Assembly: GCF_003130405.1 (NCBI RefSeq)
Contig: NZ_QEAS01000001.1
Location: 269,314 to 333,313 of the forward strand
Direction: 5' to 3'
Length of the DNA: 64,000 nucleotides
Source: Pararcticibacter amylolyticus
Lineage (GTDB): Bacteria; Bacteroidota; Bacteroidia; Sphingobacteriales; Sphingobacteriaceae
Below are positions 17,342-25,936 of the stretch, in pieces. The stretch's first letter is position 1, and each line of letters starts with the position of its first letter. A program made the position numbers and the translations under genes. Below the pieces are notes generated by a model. That model ran no database searches. It saw only the letters and a list, made by a program, of their open reading frames with translations, and was not told the DNA's origin.

Positions 17342-18589
17342 ATGAACCAACCTTCGCTTTCCGGATTTAATCTTCTTACTAAGCCTGGAGGAGCGGTTTG
17401 CAACCTCGATTGCTCATATTGCTATTATCTGGAGAAGGAAAAACTTTACGGCAATACCCGAAATTTCCAAATGAGTGACGAAACACTCGAAGTATTCACC
17501 CGCAAGTATATTCATGAACAGCCAGGGCCTGAAGTTACTTTTGTATGGCAGGGGGGAGAACCGACGCTTGCCGGTATTGATTTTTTCCGAAAAGCCTTAT
17601 CCCTGCAAAAGAAATACGGCAGTGGCAAAGTAATTCATAACTCGTTCCAAACGAACGGGGTGCTGCTGACCGGCGAATGGTGCAGCTTCTTCAAAGACAA
17701 TAACTTCCTTATCGGCATTTCCATCGACGGACCTGAGGAAATCCACGATGCATACAGGATCAATAAGGGAGGGACAGGAACCTTTGCAAAAGTTTTACAG
17801 GCAATAGCCCTGCTGCAAAAACACGGCGTCGAATTCAACACTCTGACAGTCGTCAATAATCTTAATGCAAAAAGACCGCTCGAAGTCTATAATTTCCTGA
17901 AACAGATTGGCAGCCGGTATATACAGTTTATTCCCGTCGTAGAACGGATATCAGTAAACTGCTCATCAACTGATCTTGCGCTGGTATTGCCCGAAACAAA
18001 GCAGGAAGCAGTGCTTACGCCGTGGTCGGTACCCGCACTGGAGTTTGGAAAATTCCTGATCGCTGTTTTCAATGAATGGGTAAAAAATGACGTTGGCAAA
18101 TATTTTATACAAACCTTTGACGCTGCACTGGCCAACGAAGCGGGCATTCCGGCCGGTGTTTGCGTCTTTAATGAGCGTTGCGGAAATGCGCTTGCAATTG
18201 AGCATAACGGCGACATCTATTCATGTGACCACTTTGTTTACCCGGAATACAAAATAGGCAATATTCACTCCGGCAGCCTGAAAAAGACCATCCTTCAACC
18301 GCAGCAACAGAAATTTGGAAATGATAAGTACGATCGCCTTCCCGAAGTCTGCAAGAGATGCGACGTCTATCATTACTGCCGTGGCGAATGTCCGAAAAAC
18401 CGCTTCATGCGCACCTCCACCGGTGAAGATGGATTAAACTATCTTTGTGAGGGCTACAAGATGTTCTTCAGACATGCCCGGCCATATGTCGAATTTATGG
18501 CTGGCGAGCTCCGCAACAACCGGCCCCCGGCCAATGTCATGTATCACAGGATCAATCAGTCCGCAGGTAATAGAACTGCGTCTCAATGA
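17342..18589 (+). CDS. Anaerobic sulfatase-maturase family radical SAM/SPASM enzyme
   Basis: About 415 residues from the ATG at 17342 (an upstream in-frame TTG would lie inside the promoter). The radical-SAM cluster motif is C20-x3-C24-x2-C27 in VCNLDCSYCYY, then WQGGEPTLAG. The C-terminal SPASM region has CGNALAIEHNGDIYSCDHFV and CKRCDVYHYCRGECPKNR, ligands for two auxiliary [4Fe-4S] clusters. This is the anSME pattern: oxidation of Cys or Ser to formylglycine in sulfatases. No sulfatase is in the window, so its client must be elsewhere, or it modifies another protein. Cytoplasmic. Confidence in family high, in substrate moderate. Confidence 0.88.
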   Translation: MNQPSLSGFNLLTKPGGAVCNLDCSYCYYLEKEKLYGNTRNFQMSDETLEVFTRKYIHEQPGPEVTFVWQGGEPTLAGIDFFRKALSLQKKYGSGKVIHNSFQTNGVLLTGEWCSFFKDNNFLIGISIDGPEEIHDAYRINKGGTGTFAKVLQAIALLQKHGVEFNTLTVVNNLNAKRPLEVYNFLKQIGSRYIQFIPVVERISVNCSSTDLALVLPETKQEAVLTPWSVPALEFGKFLIAVFNEWVKNDVGKYFIQTFDAALANEAGIPAGVCVFNERCGNALAIEHNGDIYSCDHFVYPEYKIGNIHSGSLKKTILQPQQQKFGNDKYDRLPEVCKRCDVYHYCRGECPKNRFMRTSTGEDGLNYLCEGYKMFFRHARPYVEFMAGELRNNRPPANVMYHRINQSAGNRTASQ

Positions 18590-18777
18590 GAAAATTATTA
18601 AACAGTTATCAGTTAAAAATTATTGTATCCTTTTAGGGGATTAATGAGTAAAAATAAATCTGAAACAATTTAAAGGCCAAAGGAACTTTATGGAAAAAAG
18701 GTTTTTTCTTTACAGAAATTGTAGAAAAAATTTCCCAAATGATTTTATAAAAGTACCTTTATAACTTGTCTATATTC

Positions 18778-20193
18778 ATGAATATGAAGAGAATTTTAAT
18801 AGTCGACGACGAAATAAATATAGGTCTTTTACTATCTAAGTTTCTTACCAGGAACGGCTATGAAGTAGCAATTTCTACCAGCGGAAATACAGCACTGGAA
18901 ATGCTTGCAAAAGAAAGCTTTAACCTGGTGTTATGCGATTTCAGGCTTGAAGACACAGATGGAAGGGAGATGCTGAAAAAGATCAAACTTCTCTACCCGT
19001 CTACAGGAGTAATCATTATAACAGGCTATTCGGATATTAAACTGGCAGTTGAGTTAATTAAAATGGGGGCTTACGATTATATCACAAAACCTCTCTACCC
19101 CGATGAAATACTCAACACCATTACCAAAGCCCTGGAAACACAGGAAGTGCTCAGTAAACCTGAAACCACTTCTTCGGTAAATACCACCCAGGTGAAAAAG
19201 GAAAAAAACGTGGTTGCCGGCCTTCCTGAGGCATTCATAGTAGGCGAAAGTATTGCATCAAAAGATTTATTAAGACAAATTGAATTAATTGCACCTACCA
19301 GCTACAGTGTAATCCTTACCGGAGAGAGCGGAACCGGAAAAGAATCTGTAGCCCAGGCTATTCACATAAAGAGCAACAGGAGAGATAAACCATTTATTGC
19401 GATGGACTGTGGGTCTTTAACCAAAGAACTCGCAGGAAGTGAATTTTTTGGCCATGAAAAAGGATCATTTACTGGCGCATTGTATACGAAAATCGGGCAT
19501 TTCGAAATGGCCAACGGGGGAACACTGTTTCTCGACGAAGTAGGGAACCTCTCTTATGAAATTCAGGCAGCACTGCTCAGAACAGTGCAGGAACGTAAAG
19601 TAAAAAGGATAGGCGGAACCAAAGAAATCGAACTCGATGTCAGAATCATCGTTGCTACAAACGAAAACCTGCATGAAGCTATCCAGAAAGGAAGGTTCCG
19701 GGAAGATTTGTATCACCGGTTTAACGAATTCAGCATCCATCTGCCCCCTCTCCGCCAGAGAGAAACAGACATCATCCTCTTTGCTCACCAGTTTTTGAAA
19801 TTCACCAATAAAGAGCTCAACCGGAATGTAGAGGGTTTCTCTGAGGAGGTAACCGAATGCCTGCTCACGTACAACTGGCCCGGCAATGTACGTGAACTTA
19901 AAAACGTGATCAGGAGAGCAACTCTTCTCACTGAGACCAATAAAATACAGCTAAAAGCCCTTCCGCTTGAGATTTCAACTTTTGCTAAGGTAGCCGCTAT
20001 TGAAAATGCAGTGGAACATATCCAGGGAAGGGAAAGCAGAAAAGGCCTGAAGGACGCAGCGCTCGAAGCTGAATATGAAACGATCCTCAGAGTTCTGAAA
20101 GAGGTAAATTTTAACAAAACAAAAGCCGCCCAGGTACTGAATATAGACCGTAAGACCTTATACAATAAAATGAAAGCTATTAACCTGGAATAG
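18778..20193 (+). CDS. Sigma-54-dependent response regulator (NtrC family)
   Basis: About 472 residues: an N-terminal receiver (MKRILIVDDE, acceptor D54), a sigma54-interacting AAA+ domain (Walker A GESGTGKE 182-189) and a Fis-type helix-turn-helix at the end (NKTKAAQVLNIDRKTLYNK). The sigma54-contact loop reads GSFTGA (229-234) rather than GAFTGA; the key Phe-Thr is kept. Two near ATGs (18778, 18784) are possible starts. The next genes are a histidine kinase and a REC-PAS protein, so it is probably the output of that local pathway. Targets would need -24/-12 promoters; none was recognised nearby. Confidence 0.93.
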   Translation: MNMKRILIVDDEINIGLLLSKFLTRNGYEVAISTSGNTALEMLAKESFNLVLCDFRLEDTDGREMLKKIKLLYPSTGVIIITGYSDIKLAVELIKMGAYDYITKPLYPDEILNTITKALETQEVLSKPETTSSVNTTQVKKEKNVVAGLPEAFIVGESIASKDLLRQIELIAPTSYSVILTGESGTGKESVAQAIHIKSNRRDKPFIAMDCGSLTKELAGSEFFGHEKGSFTGALYTKIGHFEMANGGTLFLDEVGNLSYEIQAALLRTVQERKVKRIGGTKEIELDVRIIVATNENLHEAIQKGRFREDLYHRFNEFSIHLPPLRQRETDIILFAHQFLKFTNKELNRNVEGFSEEVTECLLTYNWPGNVRELKNVIRRATLLTETNKIQLKALPLEISTFAKVAAIENAVEHIQGRESRKGLKDAALEAEYETILRVLKEVNFNKTKAAQVLNIDRKTLYNKMKAINLE

Positions 20194-20247
20194 GAATTGT
20201 TATCTCCATATACTTTAACACGCTCAGCGTATTAGGTTAAATTAAAC

Positions 20248-21540
20248 GTGGAGAAACATTCGCCTGATTACGATCACAATAACAGGTTCAATTCCCCCTT
20301 TGCCCTTATGGCAGTGGTTCTGATTGCGTGTATTATACCGTCCATTCTCCTTCTCACGTCACCCGGCCCGGACACACCGGCATTCATCAACTTTGCAGGA
20401 TATAAATCCAGCGGCCCCCTGTATCTTCTATGGCATGTATCAGGAATTTCTTCCGTTATAGCAACTGTTGGTTTTTGCCTGTTTGCAAGGTTACGGACAC
20501 ATTTTGCACCTCCCCTCACCCGGCTGATTCTCCTGAGCTCTATCCCGTCGGTGCTCGCAGAGGGTTTCATGACTATACACAGACTTCCATTCGATATATC
20601 TTTCAATATCGCCTGGATCCTTCGGTTTACTTCCTGTATCGTCCCGTTGCTGGCAATAGCCATCCATTACCTCCGGGCGCACCAAAAGAAAAAAGACCTC
20701 ATACAGTCCCTGCAGGATGAAATCAGCGAGCGGATAATTATCCAGAAGAAACTTGAGGACAGGGAAATTTTCCTTGTAAAAACCCAGGAACAACTAAAAC
20801 GGAATATAGAAGAATTAACCCGTTCCAATCTTGAACTGGAGCAGTTTGCCTATACTGCCTCACATGACATTAAAGAACCGCTCAGAAAAATACAAGCTTT
20901 TGGCAACATCCTCTTAAAGAACTGCGCAAGTGAGTTGTCAACAGATGCAGGAAATTATCTTTCGAGAATGATAAATGCATCTGAGAGGCTGCAAACAATG
21001 ATTGACGATCTGCTGATGCTATCAACACCAACGGAGAAAGACACCTGCCTGAGACCCGTAAAGCTAAATGACCTGGTTGCCGGCATACTCGCAGACCTTG
21101 AATATACAATCGAACAAAAAGGTGCCCGTTTCGATATATCCGTTAATATAACTGTTTCGGGCATCCCCGCGCAGATACGTCAGTTATTGTACAATCTAAT
21201 CAGCAACTCTCTTAAGTTCAGCAAAAAAGACACACCTCCCTTCATCCAGATAGTGAGTGAGGTTGTTAGTCTGGTACCGAAAAACACAGATACTGCTGGT
21301 CAGGCAGTCCCAAAGAAGTTTTACAAAATAGAAGTAAGAGACAATGGCATTGGTTTTGACACACAGAAGTCTGAGAAGATATTCAATAAATTTGAACGCC
21401 TGCACTCCAGGTCGGAATATGAAGGCACAGGATTAGGTCTTGCTCTGTGCAAAAAAATTACCGAAAATCACTCCGGTTGCATTGTTGCGGAAGGAAAAGA
21501 GAACGATGGGGCTTGCTTTAGAATATATCTGCCCGTTTAA
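20248..21540 (+). CDS. Membrane sensor histidine kinase
   Basis: A 430-residue kinase beginning at GTG. The N-terminal part has about four hydrophobic segments (roughly 18-38, 60-80, 92-104, 121-143) with little outside the membrane, then a coiled coil (148-195), a HisKA domain with H206 in ASHDIKEPLRKI, and an ATPase domain with LYNLISNSLKF, RDNGIGF and GTGLGLALCKK. This HisKA flavour resembles phytochrome-like/HWE-adjacent kinases of Bacteroidota. The membrane domain could sense lipid, light or redox cues but gives no clear hint. It lies between the sigma54 regulator and a REC-PAS protein. Confidence 0.88.
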   Translation: MEKHSPDYDHNNRFNSPFALMAVVLIACIIPSILLLTSPGPDTPAFINFAGYKSSGPLYLLWHVSGISSVIATVGFCLFARLRTHFAPPLTRLILLSSIPSVLAEGFMTIHRLPFDISFNIAWILRFTSCIVPLLAIAIHYLRAHQKKKDLIQSLQDEISERIIIQKKLEDREIFLVKTQEQLKRNIEELTRSNLELEQFAYTASHDIKEPLRKIQAFGNILLKNCASELSTDAGNYLSRMINASERLQTMIDDLLMLSTPTEKDTCLRPVKLNDLVAGILADLEYTIEQKGARFDISVNITVSGIPAQIRQLLYNLISNSLKFSKKDTPPFIQIVSEVVSLVPKNTDTAGQAVPKKFYKIEVRDNGIGFDTQKSEKIFNKFERLHSRSEYEGTGLGLALCKKITENHSGCIVAEGKENDGACFRIYLPV

Positions 21541-21551
21541 TTAGTGCATAT

Positions 21552-22535
21552 ATGCATCCTGTTAAAATATTATTGGTTGATGACGACGAAGAGGACTTCA
21601 TTATAACCCGCGAAATTCTTTCGGGCGGGCCAGGTGGAGATATGTATCAATTATACTGGTGCAACAGATATGAAGCAGCAATCAATTCTATGCTAAAGGG
21701 TCATTATGATATTTATCTTGTTGATTACCGGCTTGGCAGACATTCGGGGCTGGACTTGTTAAGGGAAGCCATCAAGTCAAATTGCCTTGACCCTCTGATT
21801 ATCCTGACCGGAAAAGGCGACCGGAAAACCGATGAAGAGGCTCTTATGCTTGGCGCAGCCGATTATTTAACCAAAGCCGAAATTAACTTCGATACACTAA
21901 CACGCGCCATCCGGTACGCTCTCAGGCACCATAACACCATCGGACAGTTAAAAACAAGTGAAAGCAAGTTCAGGGTGCTCTTTGAGCGCTCTAAGGATCC
22001 CGTTATCATCACAGATTCAACCGGTACCGTTTACGACGCAAACGGCTCGATTTTATCGTTTCTCGATACCACCTTTGAAGAACTGAAAAAGAAAAATATC
22101 ATCAGCTTCTTTGCAGATCCCGGCGATATCGAACATTTCATTTCCCAGATACAGCGTTACGGAGTTGTAAAAGATCTGGAACTCGAAATAGTAACATCCC
22201 GTGGCAGACGGAAGCATTGCAGGGTTTGGTCATTCATCCAGATCCTGCAACATGGAAACAGCGAACTTTATTACACCATTATTCACGAAACCGAAAAGAG
22301 TACGAACGAAATAAAAATTCCGGATGATTTTGCAGAAAGCTTTACCCGCCTGATGGCAGAGGAAGTCTACACTCCATTATCCAGTATTAATTTTGCAACC
22401 GAAGAACTCCTCAACAACCTGGATAAGCAAAACCCTGAATTAATTTCTATCATCAACAAGAACTGTGAACGGATCAGAACTATAACATCCTCACTGATCT
22501 CCGCCTCCCGGAAACACGGCAAGCAGAAGGTCTGA
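21552..22535 (+). CDS. REC-PAS protein with degenerate histidine-kinase dimerisation domain
   Basis: A 327-residue protein 11 bases after the kinase gene. Residues 1-125 are a receiver with DDD at 10-12 and acceptor D58. A PAS domain covers about 137-250. The C-terminus (265-320) aligns with a HisKA dimerisation helix pair: LMAEEVYTPLSSI resembles the H-box HExRTPLxxI, but the phospho-acceptor His is E270, and there is no ATPase domain. So it can receive phosphate and sense through PAS but cannot act as a kinase. It may dimerise with, or titrate, the upstream kinase. Order of domains is read directly; role is inference. Confidence 0.8.
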   Translation: MHPVKILLVDDDEEDFIITREILSGGPGGDMYQLYWCNRYEAAINSMLKGHYDIYLVDYRLGRHSGLDLLREAIKSNCLDPLIILTGKGDRKTDEEALMLGAADYLTKAEINFDTLTRAIRYALRHHNTIGQLKTSESKFRVLFERSKDPVIITDSTGTVYDANGSILSFLDTTFEELKKKNIISFFADPGDIEHFISQIQRYGVVKDLELEIVTSRGRRKHCRVWSFIQILQHGNSELYYTIIHETEKSTNEIKIPDDFAESFTRLMAEEVYTPLSSINFATEELLNNLDKQNPELISIINKNCERIRTITSSLISASRKHGKQKV

Positions 22536-22661
22536 GCGCAAATTTCATTCTCTCAGCATGCTATTTCGCTCCCAAACAATTTGAATTAATTAAAACAGTT
22601 AATATCAAAATTTTGTATTAATATTGGTTAAATAATACTTTAAAACTTAAACTACTAAATC

Positions 22662-22934
22662 ATGAACGACAATACTAAGGTTCTGGTAGCATTGCTTGCA
22701 GGCGTAGCCGCAGGAGCAGCATTAGGGATTTTATTTGCCCCTGAAAAAGGGTCAGATACCCGCGACAAGTTAAATGATGCTTTGAAAAATCTGGGTGATT
22801 CCATCAAAGACAAAGCAGCTGAAGAGATCGAAAATCTGACATCGTTGAAAGACAAGGTTGTTGACAACATTAAAACCAGATTCGCAGCAGCTGAAGAGGA
22901 ATTCGCAACTCAGAATTCAGAAAGTCAGGTTTAA
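22662..22934 (+). CDS. YtxH-domain small membrane protein
   Basis: A 90-residue protein with one N-terminal transmembrane helix ([20 protein letters not shown]) followed by [12 protein letters not shown], the hallmark of YtxH proteins, then an amphipathic helical tail. YtxH-type proteins are general-stress membrane proteins whose biochemical role is unknown. It is the first of three short genes (with a holin-like protein and an uncharacterised protein) that recur together in Bacteroidota. Confidence 0.85.
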   Translation: MNDNTKVLVALLAGVAAGAALGILFAPEKGSDTRDKLNDALKNLGDSIKDKAAEEIENLTSLKDKVVDNIKTRFAAAEEEFATQNSESQV

Positions 22935-22971
22935 TAATTTTTATAAAGTTCTGATCTCTTAACTATACTCT

Positions 22972-23328
22972 ATGTCAGAAACTCAAGAACAGAATCAGCA
23001 GGATATCGTTTCCTTACTAAAGGAATATATTACAACCAAACTGGAACTTGCGCGGCTGAGCGCTATCGAACGGCTTACAGTCGTAGTTTCAAGCCTGATT
23101 ACAATTAGCTGTGTGGTGGTAGCGGCTCTTTTAACGTTCCTGTTTGCATCCTTAACTCTTGCATTCTTTCTGGGCGAACTTCTCGATTCTTATGCTGCAG
23201 GATTCGGCATTGTAGCGCTCCTGTATCTCGTTGTGGCAATTGTAATTGCTAAAACGAAAGAGAAGTATATCAATAAATACCTTCAGGACTTTATTGTTAA
23301 GTTAATATTCAATAATAAGAAGAAATAG
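22972..23328 (+). CDS. Phage holin superfamily III-like membrane protein
   Basis: A 118-residue protein with an N-terminal amphipathic helix (LLKEYITTKLELARLSAIER), two hydrophobic helices (about 44-70 and 75-98) and a basic end (NNKKK). This matches the Phage_holin_3_6 / DUF1469 type, a name that is historical: such proteins sit beside YtxH in stress cassettes rather than in prophages. No phage genes are near. It likely acts in envelope or membrane homeostasis. Its stop abuts the ATG of the next gene. Confidence 0.8.
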   Translation: MSETQEQNQQDIVSLLKEYITTKLELARLSAIERLTVVVSSLITISCVVVAALLTFLFASLTLAFFLGELLDSYAAGFGIVALLYLVVAIVIAKTKEKYINKYLQDFIVKLIFNNKKK

Positions 23329-23790
23329 ATGGAAAAGGCTTTTAGCAGCCTGGCAGAGCTACAGGCGGAAATTGATCTTTTAAAGGTACGGAGCTTTCAG
23401 CAGGAAGAGGCCTTAAAAGAATCCCTGAGCAGTCCTGCTGCTGTATTTAATACAGTAAAAGGCTTTTTCAAGTCAGGCAACAACAAAAAATCTTTAACAT
23501 CAGATCTGTTAAGTCAGGATGCTATAACAAGTGTTGCCCGGATTGTGCTTCCTTTGTTTATGAATGGTGTTTTGTTCAGAAAATCAGGATTTATCACCAA
23601 AACGATCATTACTTTCCTTTCGCAGAAAGTAGCAAAACAAGTAAACTCTAATGCAGTTTCGGGCATTATGGATAAAGTAAAAGATTTTTTTAAAAAAAAG
23701 AGAAGTCCGCAATTCAGCAATTTCGGAGTTAAACAAACCAGCCGCCGGTCTGTAGATTACGGCATTCCTCCTGACAGCGAGAGTTATTAA
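23329..23790 (+). CDS. Uncharacterised protein of the YtxH/holin-like cassette
   Basis: A 153-residue protein not recognised as a named family. It starts directly after the TAG of the holin-like gene. It has a helical N-terminus (AELQAEIDLLKVRSFQQEE), a mildly hydrophobic middle (VARIVLPLFMNGVLF, 88-102) and a basic C-terminal part (KDFFKKKRSPQF). The pattern suggests a peripheral or single-pass membrane protein working with the two preceding genes. A strong terminator overlaps its stop codon. Confidence 0.7.
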   Translation: MEKAFSSLAELQAEIDLLKVRSFQQEEALKESLSSPAAVFNTVKGFFKSGNNKKSLTSDLLSQDAITSVARIVLPLFMNGVLFRKSGFITKTIITFLSQKVAKQVNSNAVSGIMDKVKDFFKKKRSPQFSNFGVKQTSRRSVDYGIPPDSESY

Positions 23791-23839
23791 CACAAACAGA
23801 AAGAGGCTCCCGATGGAGCCCTTTCTGTTTGTGTTAATA
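23785..23839. terminator. Long bidirectional terminator overlapping a stop codon
   Basis: A stem of about 25 bp (23785-23810 with 23815-23839, one bulged A) and a 4-base loop cgat. The left arm contains the TAA of the 153-residue gene. It sits between convergent genes and can end both transcripts. Confidence 0.85.
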
Positions 23840-23851
23840 TTTATCTTTCTC

Positions 23852-24778
23852 TTAAAGCTTACTCAAAAAGTCCTCATAAGCCAACTGAATCCCTTCTTCC
23901 AGTTCCACCTTGTGCTTCCAGCCATAAGAATGCAGCTTTGATACATCCATCAGCTTCCGCGGGGTACCATCCGGCTTGGTGGTATCAAATTCCAGCTCTC
24001 CTTCAAACCCGATGATCTTCTTTACCGTCAGGGCCAGTTCCTTAATGGTGACATCCTCCCCTGTACCGATGTTGATCAGGTTGGGTTCATTATACGTCTC
24101 CATCAGCGATACGCAGGCATCCGCCAGGTCGTCGGCAAACAGGAATTCTCTCTTTGGGCTACCGGTTCCCCAGATCACTACTTTATCTTTTCCTCCTGTC
24201 TTTGCTTCATGAAACTTGCGGATCAATGCGGGCAGCACATGTGAGTTTTCAGGGTGGTAGTTATCGTTATATCCATACAGGTTGGTGGGCATAACGGATA
24301 CGAAATTACATCCATACTGGTCACGGTATGCATCGCATAACTTGATCCCGGCTATCTTGGCTATGGCATAGGGCTCATTGGTTGGCTCTAATGTGCCGGT
24401 CAGCAGATATTCTTCTTTTAATGGCTGGGGGGCCATCTTTGGATAAATACAGCTGGATCCCAGGAACATCAGCTTCTTTACGCCTTGTACATAAGCGTTA
24501 TGGATAATGTTGTTCTGGATCATCAGGTTGTCATACAAGAACTCACCCCTGTAGGTATTATTGGCGATGATCCCTCCTACCTTGGCGGCGGCCAGAAATA
24601 CATAGTCGGGCTTTTCCTGTTCAAAGAACTCAGCCACTGCTGCCTGGTTCCTTAAATCCAGCTCAGAGGAGCTGCGGGTGATAATGTTTTCGTATCCTTC
24701 TTTTTGTAATTTTCTGAATATTGCCGAACCAACCATTCCTTTGTGGCCGGCAATGTAGATCTTAGAGTTTTTTTCCAC
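23852..24778 (-). CDS. fcl: GDP-L-fucose synthase
   Basis: A 308-residue extended SDR enzyme that converts GDP-4-keto-6-deoxymannose to GDP-L-fucose with NADPH. The cofactor motif is GHKGMVG (11-17), the active site shows GSSCIYP (107-113) with Y137-x3-K141 in PYAIAK, and the family signature [16 protein letters not shown] is present. The start codon is GTG. Its usual partner, GDP-mannose 4,6-dehydratase (gmd), is not in the window, so the precursor is made elsewhere. It is monocistronic and lies next to the long hairpin region. Cytoplasmic, feeding surface polysaccharide synthesis. Confidence 0.93.
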   Translation of the reverse strand: MEKNSKIYIAGHKGMVGSAIFRKLQKEGYENIITRSSSELDLRNQAAVAEFFEQEKPDYVFLAAAKVGGIIANNTYRGEFLYDNLMIQNNIIHNAYVQGVKKLMFLGSSCIYPKMAPQPLKEEYLLTGTLEPTNEPYAIAKIAGIKLCDAYRDQYGCNFVSVMPTNLYGYNDNYHPENSHVLPALIRKFHEAKTGGKDKVVIWGTGSPKREFLFADDLADACVSLMETYNEPNLINIGTGEDVTIKELALTVKKIIGFEGELEFDTTKPDGTPRKLMDVSKLHSYGWKHKVELEEGIQLAYEDFLSKL

Positions 24779-24983
24779 GGACGAGAACTATTTTGCCAAA
24801 GATAAAGATTCTGGGCACATCTGCCGAATACTTCTCTGTGATCCCCCTAAGATGAGACTCAATTGTATAAAGCATCGAACCCATTTCACATAGAATGCGT
24901 TCAGGACAGGTTAGGGTCAGAGATAAGGAAATCCCTTCCCTGATATGAAAAATGATTATACAATCTTCCGGTCGAAAGCACGG

Positions 24984-25061
24984 CAATAGCACAGTGAGTG
25001 CACCATAAGTGCACCTTTATGATGAAAAAGGTGCACTTATGGTGCACTCACTGTGTTATTG
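24984..25061. repeat. 35-bp near-perfect inverted repeat with four phased GTGCAC palindromes
   Basis: Left arm 24984-25018 and right arm 25027-25061 match at 34 of 35 positions (the one difference is a G-T pair), around an 8-base loop atgatgaa. The palindrome GTGCAC occurs at 24998, 25009, 25031 and 25042, that is with spacings of 11, 22 and 11 bases. Each arm carries two tandem 11-mers beginning GTGCACC. No T-tail follows, so it is not an ordinary terminator. It could be a protein-binding array, a cruciform, or a mobile-element relic. Confidence 0.95.
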
Positions 25062-25262
25062 ATGTACACTGGGGTGAAAGCAGGCACGACCGGATAACGG
25101 AAATAATTTTCGCTATGCACTTGTTTGGCTGCCACCAGGGAAGACATTGCCCGGGAGGCTATCAGTTTCTTTCTTGTGATGCTATGGAAGCCCAGCGTAC
25201 AATTGATACGGCGCTTTTCACAGGCACTAAAGTAAAACCCTTACAGATCACAGATTTTTCAA

Positions 25263-25270
25263 TATGTTTG
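25263..25270 (+). promoter_or_regulatory. Candidate -7 element for the trmB operon
   Basis: TATGTTTG matches TAnnTTTG and lies 15 bases before the trmB ATG at 25286. Confidence 0.5.
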
Positions 25271-25285
25271 CGTCAATTTTGACTA

Positions 25286-25936
25286 ATGGGAAAAGATAAG
25301 TTAAGGAGATTTGCAGAGGTTGCAACTTTTGCAAACGTTCATCAATTGGATGAGGGAAAAAAGTTTAAAGGATCCTGGAGCTCAGAACACTTCAAAAATG
25401 CCAAACCCCTTATTCTGGAACTTGCCTGCGGCAAGGGTGAATACACGGTGAATATGGCAAAACTCTTTCCGGAAAAAAACTTTATTGGATTAGACTATAA
25501 AGGCAACCGCATCTGGAGGGGAGCTAAAACAGCACTTGAAGAAAACATTGAAAATGTTGCTTTCCTCAGGATCCAGATAGAAAATATACTGGATTACTTC
25601 GGGGACCAGGAAGTATCAGAAATCTGGATTACATTTCCCGATCCGCAGCCTCAAATAAGCAGGGAAAAGAAACGCCTGACGTTTCCGGGCTTCCTGGAGA
25701 AATATAAAAGGATCCTCAAGCCAGGCGGCATCATTCATCTTAAAACCGACAACGACGGACTTCATGCCTATACGTTTGAAAAGATCGGGGAACTGCAACT
25801 CAGGCTGCACAGTAAAACGGAGGATCTGTATCATTCCGACCTGGTAAATGACGTGTTGTCCATTAAAACTTATTACGAAAAGAAGTATCTTGCACATGAT
25901 AAAAACATCAACTACCTCAGTTTTAGTTTTGATTAA
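25286..25936 (+). CDS. trmB: tRNA (guanine-N7-)-methyltransferase
   Basis: A 216-residue SAM-dependent enzyme making m7G46 in tRNA. The SAM site is LELACGKGEYT (43-53), the second acidic loop is NFIGLDYKGNR, and the TrmB-specific motif ITFPDPQPQ (normally FPDPWPK) leads to RLTFPGFLEKY. The C-terminal HLKTDNDGLHAY is also typical. It heads an apparent four-gene set with the alkyltransferase-like, AhpD-like and tag genes; its stop and the next ATG share one base (TAATG). Confidence 0.93.
   Translation: MGKDKLRRFAEVATFANVHQLDEGKKFKGSWSSEHFKNAKPLILELACGKGEYTVNMAKLFPEKNFIGLDYKGNRIWRGAKTALEENIENVAFLRIQIENILDYFGDQEVSEIWITFPDPQPQISREKKRLTFPGFLEKYKRILKPGGIIHLKTDNDGLHAYTFEKIGELQLRLHSKTEDLYHSDLVNDVLSIKTYYEKKYLAHDKNINYLSFSFD

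Larger units (their letters stand above)
24779..25285. other. 507-bp intergenic region with a long hairpin and no recognised gene
   Basis: The space between the divergent fcl and trmB genes holds a 35-bp inverted repeat (24984-25061) and a -7 element for trmB (25263-25270). Two open frames cross it (24762-24992 leftward and 24998-25282 rightward) but neither resembles a known family and the second runs through the hairpin, so they are not called as genes. Confidence 0.6.

Noticed and set aside
22972-23328. Holin-like gene considered as a prophage remnant
   Set aside because: No integrase, capsid or lysis genes are nearby, and this family sits with YtxH genes in non-phage stress cassettes.
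24762-24992. Open frame of 76 codons on the minus strand upstream of fcl
   Set aside because: It overlaps the fcl start and the left arm of the hairpin and shows no known motif.
24998-25282. Open frame of 94 codons on the plus strand downstream of fcl
   Set aside because: It runs through the long inverted repeat, resembles no family, has an odd Cys/His-rich start arising from the repeat, and occupies the trmB promoter region.
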